Positions 1-3,683 of a stretch of DNA of 8,753 nt are shown piece after piece. The DNA is from Pseudomonadota bacterium (GTDB lineage Bacteria; Pseudomonadota; Alphaproteobacteria; Caulobacterales; Caulobacteraceae): contig JAEZCL010000286.1 of assembly GCA_023433585.1 (NCBI GenBank), positions 1 through 8,753 of the forward strand, given 5' to 3'. The notes under the pieces were generated by a model, which saw only the letters and a program-made list of their open reading frames with translations, was not told the origin of the DNA and did not search any database. The position numbers were made by a program, and so were the translations under genes. The stretch's first letter is position 1. Each line of letters begins with the position of its first letter.

Positions 1-104
1 GTTACTCACCCGTCCGCCACTAACTCCGAAGAGTTCGTTCGACTTGCATGTGTTAGGCCTGCCGCCAGCGTTCGCTCTGAGCCAGGATCAAACTCTCAGG
101 TTGA
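1..104 (-). rRNA. rrs: 16S ribosomal RNA, 5' end only (partial)
   Basis: Read on the minus strand, the segment contains the universal 16S start (AGAGTTTGATCCTGGCTCAG, minus-strand complement of 77-96), then the conserved AACGCTGGCGGCAGGCCTAA and CACATGCAAGTCGA blocks, and ends in GGCGGACGGGTGAGTAAC at position 1. The rest of the gene lies beyond the left edge. The mature 5' end is placed near 103-104 by analogy with the ~7 bases before AGAGTTTGATC in well-studied 16S genes; the exact base is uncertain by a few nucleotides. The first variable stretch (ACTCTTCGGAGTTAGTGGCG) resembles Brevundimonas 16S as I remember it, which fits the holdfast genes further right. Three tandem promoters upstream (367-581) drive it. 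Confidence 0.97.
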
Positions 105-126
105 GTTGACTTCTGACCTAAGCATC

Positions 127-202
127 ACCAGTCCGAAGACCGGTTGGCATTAGTTCTACGTATTCTTGACGAGATCCCACGTTCACCGATCCGAAGACCG
201 GT
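127..202 (-). repeat. Duplicated UUCG-tetraloop hairpin in the 16S leader
   Basis: Two hairpins 58 bases apart share the plus-strand 14-mer TCCGAAGACCGGTT (132-145 and 190-203). In the RNA each reads ACCGGUC-UUCG then a 3' arm: GAUCGGU for the copy at 185-202 and GACUGGU for the copy at 127-144. Each forms a 7-bp stem closed by C(UUCG)G, an exceptionally stable loop. The 3' arms differ at two bases, but each copy still pairs fully, with a single G-U wobble at a different position. That suggests selection on structure rather than chance. Confidence 0.75.
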
Positions 203-212
203 TACATGGTAT

Positions 213-265
213 GTCTTTTCAAAAAGACCGCAGATGTCAGTGTCGAGATAACCTCTAGGGTTATC
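213..265 (-). other. Two further leader stem-loops
   Basis: The first inverted repeat is GTCTTT/AAAGAC (213-218 with 223-228). The second is GATAACC/GGTTATC (247-253 with 259-265), with a 5-base loop. Both lie inside the pre-16S leader. They are most simply local structure in the precursor RNA; no U-tract follows either, so neither is a terminator. Confidence 0.55.
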
Positions 266-304
266 GCCAGGACACCGCCGCCTGCGTTTCTCTTTCCAGA
301 TCAA

Positions 305-319
305 CGATTTCAAAGACCG
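305..319 (-). promoter_or_regulatory. boxA-like rRNA antitermination site
   Basis: On the minus strand the site reads GGTCTTTGAAATCG, close to the boxA core (T/G-CTCTTT-G/A-A-A) that recruits NusB/NusE to rRNA transcripts, and like the GNTCTTTGACA leaders I associate with alphaproteobacteria. It lies after the last promoter and ~200 bases before the 16S end, the expected place. The assignment rests on motif and position only. Confidence 0.5.
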
Positions 320-371
320 TGAACCGCCGGAGCGATCCCACCGTTTAGCGCCCGGTGACGGCGGAGGCGGC

Positions 372-400
372 GATGTAGTCGCCCCGGTTTTCCGTGTCAA
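372..400 (-). promoter_or_regulatory. rRNA promoter P3 (proximal)
   Basis: On the minus strand the -35 is TTGACA (395-400), a perfect hexamer, then a 17-base spacer, then -10 TACATC (372-377). In the Caulobacter housekeeping form (TTGACG...GCTANAWC) the second element reads ACTACATC. It is followed by the GC-rich stretch GCCGCCTCCGCC that also follows P1 and P2. The predicted start is near 365. It is the closest of three promoters to the 16S gene. Confidence 0.75.
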
Positions 401-435
401 GCGGCCCTTCCGAAGAAAGATCCTCTTTTCGACAG

Positions 436-453
436 CGCCGCCCGAAGGCGGCG
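436..453 (-). other. UUCG hairpin just after P2 start
   Basis: The inverted repeat CGCCGCC/GGCGGCG has a loop that reads TTCG on the minus strand, giving a 7-bp all-GC stem with a C(UUCG)G loop. It begins within the first few bases of a P2 transcript. No U-tract follows, so a pause or stability element is more likely than a terminator. Confidence 0.6.
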
Positions 454-461
454 GAGGCGGC

Positions 462-489
462 TGTTTAGTCGCCCCGGCCCCCGCGTCAA
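462..489 (-). promoter_or_regulatory. rRNA promoter P2 (middle)
   Basis: On the minus strand the -35 is TTGACG (484-489), then a 16-base spacer, then TAAACA (462-467), or CTAAAC in the Caulobacter-style alignment. It lies 89 bases upstream of P3 at the -35 and shares with it the GGGGCGACTA block before the -10 and the GCCGCCTCCGCC discriminator after it. An AT-rich perfect inverted repeat (493-511) abuts its -35. The predicted start is near 455. Confidence 0.75.
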
Positions 490-492
490 GCC

Positions 493-511
493 GTTCTTTT
501 CAGAAAAGAAC
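493..511. promoter_or_regulatory. Perfect inverted repeat upstream of P2 (UP-element or operator candidate)
   Basis: The sequence GTTCTTTTCAGAAAAGAAC has perfect 9-bp arms around one central base. It starts 4 bases upstream of the P2 -35 hexamer. The A/T tracts sit where an alpha-CTD-binding UP element would, while the perfect symmetry would also suit a dimeric DNA-binding protein. A looser version (GAAAGA...TCTTTTC, about 415-431) sits upstream of P3. The function is inferred from position. Confidence 0.5.
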
Positions 512-524
512 TTCTCTGTGCGGC

Positions 525-542
525 GCCGCTCCTGGGAGCGGC
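525..542 (-). other. GC-rich hairpin just after P1 start
   Basis: GCCGCTCC and GGAGCGGC form an 8-bp perfect inverted repeat with a 2-base centre. It takes the same place after P1 that the UUCG hairpin takes after P2. No U-tract follows. Confidence 0.55.
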
Positions 543-552
543 GGGAGGCGGC

Positions 553-581
553 TATCTAGAGATCGCCTTCTCCGGAGTCAA
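553..581 (-). promoter_or_regulatory. rRNA promoter P1 (distal)
   Basis: On the minus strand the -35 is TTGACT (576-581), a 17-base spacer, and -10 TAGATA (553-558). It is 92 bases upstream of P2 and is again followed by GCCGCCTCC. Unlike P2 and P3 it lacks an AT-rich block upstream of the -35. The predicted start is near 546. Confidence 0.7.
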
Positions 582-900
582 TCGGGCCTCTCAGCCATTT
601 CGCCGCCCGCCGGGACACCGCCCCATCAGACCGCAAAAAATCGCCCAGAGAAGCGGAGGGGCTTCCCTCAGAACTGTTGGACGATTCGATTGGAGCGCGG
701 AGACTATGTCGGACCGTTTCGAAAAGCAAGGGATTTTTCGATCCCTCGCCCCCGCCGGAGCGCCGCGACCTTACGGTCCCGAACTTCCGGGGTCCGCCCG
801 TCTCCGAGCGAGGCGTCGATATACGGACGCCCCCCCGAGGACGCAAGCACCCCGACGAAGAATCTTCGTGATTCCGGCGGACTCCCGGCCGATCCGCGCC
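582..900. other. Gene-free spacer between CBS gene and rRNA promoters
   Basis: I see no supported gene in these ~320 bases. Open frames exist on both strands, but they lack ribosome-binding sites, give arginine/proline-rich low-complexity protein and overlap each other. Visible structure is limited to a 7-bp palindrome around ACGAAGA-A-TCTTCGT (855-869) and the hairpin at 729-746, listed separately. No tRNA-like cloverleaf was recognised. Confidence 0.5.
722..746 (-). terminator. Possible weak terminator after the rhomboid-CBS operon
   Basis: On the minus strand AGGGAT-CGAAAA-ATCCCT forms a 6-bp stem and is followed by TTGCTTTT. It lies ~155 bases after the CBS stop codon and before the rRNA promoters, where a terminator would be expected. 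The stem is short and the T-run is interrupted, so efficient termination is doubtful. Confidence 0.3.
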
Positions 901-1329
901 CTACCCCGCCAGAATATAGCTTTTCAGGCTTTCGGCCTCGCGGGTGGCGTCGTCGATCTGGCACTTGACCACGTCGCCGATGGACACGACGCCGCACAGC
1001 CTCTGGTCCTTCAGCACCGGCAGATGACGGATTCGCCGGTCGGTCATGCGGCTCATCAGCACGTCGACCCCCTCGCCCGGCTCGGCGAAGACCACCTCGG
1101 CCGTCATATGGTCGCGCACCGGCTGGTCCAGCACCGGCGCGCCTGCACGGGCGACGGCGCGCACGATGTCCCGTTCGGACAGCACCCCGATGACCCGGTC
1201 GGCCTCACAGACGATCAGGGCGCCCACCCGTCGGTCGACCAGCTGCGCGGCCGCGACGGCGATGGTCTCGTCCGGCTCCAGGGTGAAGACGGCGTCTCCC
1301 TTTGTTTTCAGGATCTCGGCGACAAGCAC
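901..1329 (-). CDS. Twin CBS-domain protein
   Basis: The 142-residue cytosolic protein is almost entirely two CBS domains, at about residues 7-62 and 72-127. Each ends in the typical pattern (GVLSERDIVRAVA in the first, GVVSIGDVV in the second), and the conserved RHLPVL strand of the second is clear. CBS pairs (Bateman modules) bind adenine nucleotides such as AMP, ATP or SAM and usually regulate a partner; no catalytic domain is fused here, so it is a stand-alone nucleotide-sensing module with unknown partner. The GTG start at 1327-1329 is supported by a strong Shine-Dalgarno on the minus strand (GGAGGAGGG, 1338-1346) about 8 bases upstream. It lies 52 bases after the rhomboid stop on the same strand, so the two probably share a transcript. 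The rRNA operon follows in the same direction. Confidence 0.9.
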   Translation of the reverse strand: MLVAEILKTKGDAVFTLEPDETIAVAAAQLVDRRVGALIVCEADRVIGVLSERDIVRAVARAGAPVLDQPVRDHMTAEVVFAEPGEGVDVLMSRMTDRRIRHLPVLKDQRLCGVVSIGDVVKCQIDDATREAESLKSYILAG

Positions 1330-1381
1330 GGTCTCGGCCCTCCTCCATCTCTTACTGTCAGAGAAGCGGCCGGGCGGACCT

Positions 1382-2128
1382 TCAGGCCCAGGGGCCGTCT
1401 CGAGACGAAGGGTCGCTCATATGCGGCTCGGAAGCAAACGGAGCCTCCGGCGCCATGGGCCGCCGCCCGAACAGGCGCGCCCAGGGGCCGATCAGAATCA
1501 GGCCGGCGGCCAGGCCGATCACATGGGCTTCCCAGGCGATGGACGCGCCCTGCATGCCCGGCGCGAAGCCGGTCAGCCCGATGAAGACATTGACGCCGGT
1601 CCAGGCCAGAGCCGCCGACACCACCCGGCGATCGGTCAGGGCCAGCACGCGGCCGCCCCCGCCCAGGAGCCGCGTCGCCGCCCCGATCAGGCCGAAGACC
1701 GCCCCCGAGGCGCCCACCAGCGGCGTCATGCCGTCCATATGCAGCAAGGCGTAACCGCCCCCCGCCAGCACGCCGCACACAATATAAAGAGAAACGAATC
1801 CGATCAGGCCCTTCAGGCCGCCCATCAGCCGGGCCACCGGCGCGGCGAAGGTCAGGGCGCCAACCGCGTTCATGATCGCGTGCATCCAGCCGCCGTGAAC
1901 CAGCATGTGGGTGAACAGCCCCATGATCTCGCCCTGGGCCAGGCGGGCCGGAATCAGGCCGAGGCGATAATTCGCCGCCATCTCGTGCGGCCCGCTCTGC
2001 AGCCAGTAGCCGCCCACGATCGACGCGGCCAGCAGCAGCGCCAGCGCCGGCGCGTTGAACACCGGCTCGCGCTTGGGCGGCGGCGGCGGGCTCGGCGGCG
2101 CGGCGGAAGGATCGGAATTCATTGTCAT
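1382..2128 (-). CDS. Rhomboid family intramembrane serine protease
   Basis: The 248-residue inner-membrane protein has about six hydrophobic segments. Rhomboids cleave transmembrane helices of substrate proteins within the bilayer. The catalytic dyad is visible: Ser141 in GASG (residues 139-142, in VGASGAVFG) and His202 in AHVIGLAAG. His83 and Asn87 (WMHAIMN) have the H-x3-N spacing of the oxyanion residues in E. coli GlpG. A Pro-rich N-terminal cytosolic tail (residues ~8-18) and a polar C-terminal tail flank the six-helix core. The start is ambiguous. ATG at 2126-2128 was chosen because a weak GGCGGA lies ~10 bases upstream; a TTG at 2129-2131 and an ATG at 2120-2122 are in frame, and the latter could start a leaderless message. 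The substrate is unknown. It is transcribed divergently from hfaA and is probably co-transcribed with the CBS gene. Confidence 0.93.
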   Translation of the reverse strand: MTMNSDPSAAPPSPPPPPKREPVFNAPALALLLAASIVGGYWLQSGPHEMAANYRLGLIPARLAQGEIMGLFTHMLVHGGWMHAIMNAVGALTFAAPVARLMGGLKGLIGFVSLYIVCGVLAGGGYALLHMDGMTPLVGASGAVFGLIGAATRLLGGGGRVLALTDRRVVSAALAWTGVNVFIGLTGFAPGMQGASIAWEAHVIGLAAGLILIGPWARLFGRRPMAPEAPFASEPHMSDPSSRDGPWA

Positions 2129-2157
2129 CAAATGCGTGTCCGCCGTCGCTGTATCAA
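2129..2157 (-). promoter_or_regulatory. Candidate sigma-70 promoter for rhomboid-CBS
   Basis: On the minus strand TTGATA (2152-2157) is followed, after 17 bases, by CATTTG (2129-2134), a poor -10. The predicted start, 6-8 bases on, falls at about 2121-2123, on the third in-frame ATG, which would make a leaderless message. This is weak evidence given the -10 mismatch. Confidence 0.3.
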
Positions 2158-2159
2158 GC

Positions 2160-2173
2160 GGTTCTTAAGAACC
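2160..2173. promoter_or_regulatory. Perfect 14-bp palindrome between divergent genes (operator candidate)
   Basis: GGTTCTTAAGAACC is identical on both strands. It sits 11 bases upstream of the sigma-54 -24 element for hfaA and 2 bases from the candidate -35 of the rhomboid gene, so a bound dimer could affect both directions. No known regulator consensus was recognised. It contains TTAA, but a single half-site is not a CtrA box (TTAA-N7-TTAA). Confidence 0.5.
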
Positions 2174-2183
2174 CTGCTCCACT

Positions 2184-2200
2184 TTGGCACGAGGGTTGCT
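2184..2200 (+). promoter_or_regulatory. Sigma-54 (RpoN) -24/-12 promoter of hfaABD
   Basis: TTGGCACGAGGGTTGCT matches the sigma-54 consensus (TTGGCACG-N4-TTGCW): TGGCAC (2185-2190), 5 bases, TTGCT (2196-2200). The GG and GC doublets have the required 10-base spacing. The expected start is about 2210, leaving a ~30-base leader before the hfaA ATG, with a ribosome-binding site in it. Sigma-54 promoters need an ATP-driven activator. In Caulobacter, sigma-54 serves flagellar and stalk genes through activators such as FlbD and TacA; which one acts here is not visible. Confidence 0.82.
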
Positions 2201-2239
2201 TTCCAACCTGTTCACTCTGTTCGCGCCGGGAGCGTCGAA

Positions 2240-2683
2240 ATGACAGGCGAAATGATCTCGAAGGCGGCCATGATCCTCGGGATCGCGGCCCTGGCGGCGC
2301 CGGGCATGGCGGCCGCTCAGTCGGCCGGATCCTCGGGCGCGGCCCAGTTCCAGGCGGGCTATCAGGGCGCGCGCTACACCACCGCCCGTCCGACCACCGG
2401 CTCGACCCGCGACGTCAACGGCAACCGCCTGATCGTCAACGGCATCATCCAGTCCGGGGCGAGCGCCTATTCCCAGGCTTCCGGCGGCGCGGCCAGCGCC
2501 TACTCGGGCGCCGGCAACGGCTCCACCGGCATCGCCGGCGCCACCGCCATCGGCAACAGCCTGAACGTGGTGGTCCAGGGCAACTGGAACACCGTGATCG
2601 TCAACTCCACCCAGACCAACACCGGCGACATCACCGCCGGAACCGCGCTGAACGGGACGCTGAACCTCGATGGCGACAATTAA
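2240..2683 (+). CDS. hfaA: Holdfast attachment protein HfaA
   Basis: The 147-residue secreted protein has a signal peptide at residues 1-26, with cleavage predicted at AAA|Q. The mature part is rich in Asn, Gly, Ser and Thr. Residues ~60-80 and especially 101-135 carry the pattern GN...NxTQxNTG, which also forms the repeats of HfaD. By homology and operon order this is HfaA, which with HfaB and HfaD holds the polysaccharide holdfast to the pole in Caulobacter crescentus. The start at 2240 was chosen because GGGAG (2228-2232) lies 7 bases upstream; the in-frame ATG at 2252 has a poorer site. The frame stays open for more than 1 kb upstream of 2240, but that is only the antisense of the rhomboid and CBS genes. 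The stop overlaps the hfaB start by 14 bases, so translation is probably coupled. The sigma-54 promoter at 2184-2200 drives it. Confidence 0.9.
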   Translation: MTGEMISKAAMILGIAALAAPGMAAAQSAGSSGAAQFQAGYQGARYTTARPTTGSTRDVNGNRLIVNGIIQSGASAYSQASGGAASAYSGAGNGSTGIAGATAIGNSLNVVVQGNWNTVIVNSTQTNTGDITAGTALNGTLNLDGDN

Positions 2684-3683
2684 GCACAACCGGCGCCTCC
2701 GGCCGCTGGTCGCCGCCGTCGGCGCGGCGGCGCTGCTGGCCGGCTGCGTCAGTTCATCGGCCGGTTCGAACGGGCTTTACGCCACGCCCATCGGCAACGC
2801 TCCGGTGACGGCGAACCCGACGCCCTATTCCACGGCGCTCTATTGCCTGGCCGATTACGCCCGGCGCTATGACCTGCCGTCGCCGCGCATCGCCGTGGGC
2901 CGGATCAGCGACTACACCGGCACGGTCTCCTCCGACGGCGGACGCCAGATCACCCAGGGCGCGTCCCTGATGGCCTTCTCGGCCCTGGCCAAGGCGGGCG
3001 CGCGGATGGTCGAACGCTACGACACCTCGGTGTCGGAGCTGGAGCTGCGCTACGCCAACAACCGCCTGATCGGCGAGGAAGGCGGCCCCGAGGCGCCCCC
3101 GTTCCGCCAGATCCTGGCCGGTCAGGTGCCCGGTTCGGACTTCTACATCGTCGGCGGCATCACCGAGGTGAACTACAACATCCGCTCGGCCGGGTTCGAC
3201 ATCGCCGGGGGCGAGGTGGACACCGACACCGGCGGCTCGGGCATCGTCAGCCGCCGGGTGTTCGTCATGAACGTCGCCCTGGATCTGCGCATGGTCCAGA
3301 CCACCTCGATGGAGGTGGTGGACGTCATCTCGTATCAGAAGCAGATCATCGGCCGCGAGATTTCGGCCGGGGTGTTCGACTTCCTGAACGGCAACGTCTT
3401 CGACATCTCGGCCGGACAGGGCGGCTTCGAACCGGTCCAGCTGGCCGTGCGCGCCCTGGTGGAGCGCGCGGTGCTGGAGATGATGGCCAACCTCTACGGC
3501 GCGCCCGGCCCCGAAGTCTGCCTGAACGCCGCCAACGACCCGCTGTCCGGCGCCACCGTCGGCCCCACGGGCGGCTATTATCCCGCTTATCAGAACACGG
3601 ATGCGAACAATGCACAGACTCGCGCCGACCCGTCTCGCTGGCACGATCGCCGCGACGGCGCTGTGCGTCGCGGCCGCTACTGA
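2670..3683 (+). CDS. hfaB: Holdfast attachment outer-membrane lipoprotein HfaB (CsgG family)
   Basis: The 337-residue protein has a lipoprotein signal: charged N-terminus, hydrophobic core and lipobox LAGC with Cys26. Residues ~55-281 are a CsgG domain, recognisable from SPRIAVGRISDYTG (71-84), the helix after GRQITQGASLMAF, and two amphipathic segments (~168-209 and ~214-246) that would supply the beta-barrel hairpins of the nonameric pore. CsgG exports curli subunits; HfaB is the Caulobacter paralogue needed to secrete and anchor HfaA and HfaD. The start is ATG 2670, inside the end of hfaA, with no good Shine-Dalgarno of its own, which points to translational coupling. The last 27 residues, rich in Arg and Asp, are encoded in DNA that also encodes the HfaD signal peptide in another frame, so this tail is probably not under much constraint of its own. 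Confidence 0.93.
   Translation: MATIKHNRRLRPLVAAVGAAALLAGCVSSSAGSNGLYATPIGNAPVTANPTPYSTALYCLADYARRYDLPSPRIAVGRISDYTGTVSSDGGRQITQGASLMAFSALAKAGARMVERYDTSVSELELRYANNRLIGEEGGPEAPPFRQILAGQVPGSDFYIVGGITEVNYNIRSAGFDIAGGEVDTDTGGSGIVSRRVFVMNVALDLRMVQTTSMEVVDVISYQKQIIGREISAGVFDFLNGNVFDISAGQGGFEPVQLAVRALVERAVLEMMANLYGAPGPEVCLNAANDPLSGATVGPTGGYYPAYQNTDANNAQTRADPSRWHDRRDGAVRRGRY

Larger units (their letters stand above)
105..366 (-). other. 16S rRNA precursor leader (transcribed spacer)
   Basis: This is the stretch between the last rRNA promoter and the mature 16S end, transcribed leftwards. No credible coding frame is present. It holds, in transcription order, a boxA-like antitermination site (305-319), a 7-bp hairpin (247-265), a 6-bp hairpin (213-228) and two near-identical UUCG-tetraloop hairpins (185-202 and 127-144). 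Leaders of this kind normally carry antitermination signals and the 5' strand of the RNase III processing stem; the partner strand would lie past the 16S 3' end, outside the window, so the processing stem cannot be confirmed here. Confidence 0.8.

Noticed and set aside
701..729. Possible fourth rRNA promoter (TTGCTT, then TAGTCT after 17 bases, minus strand)
   Set aside because: Both hexamers match poorly, it is off the ~90-base ladder (148 bases from P1), and the -35 lies in the possible terminator's T-run.
556..997. Minus-strand small open frames in the spacer between the CBS gene and rRNA promoters
   Set aside because: They overlap promoter P1 or the end of the CBS gene, lack ribosome-binding sites and give low-complexity protein.
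706..1584. Plus-strand open frame of 292 codons antisense to the CBS gene
   Set aside because: It has no ribosome-binding site and an Arg/Pro-rich low-complexity product, and it overlaps a clear CBS coding region on the other strand.
2158..2175. CtrA box in the hfaA control region
   Set aside because: Only one TTAA is present; the partner TTAA seven bases away that defines a CtrA site is missing.
2208..2222. Direct repeat CTGTTC (2208-2213 and 2217-2222) at the predicted hfaA start
   Set aside because: It is only 6 bases long with two copies; chance is an adequate explanation.
1046..2239. Plus-strand open frame running upstream of and into hfaA, which would make a 545-residue protein
   Set aside because: The first ~400 codons are antisense to the rhomboid and CBS genes. 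The Shine-Dalgarno and signal peptide place the true start at 2240, after the sigma-54 promoter.
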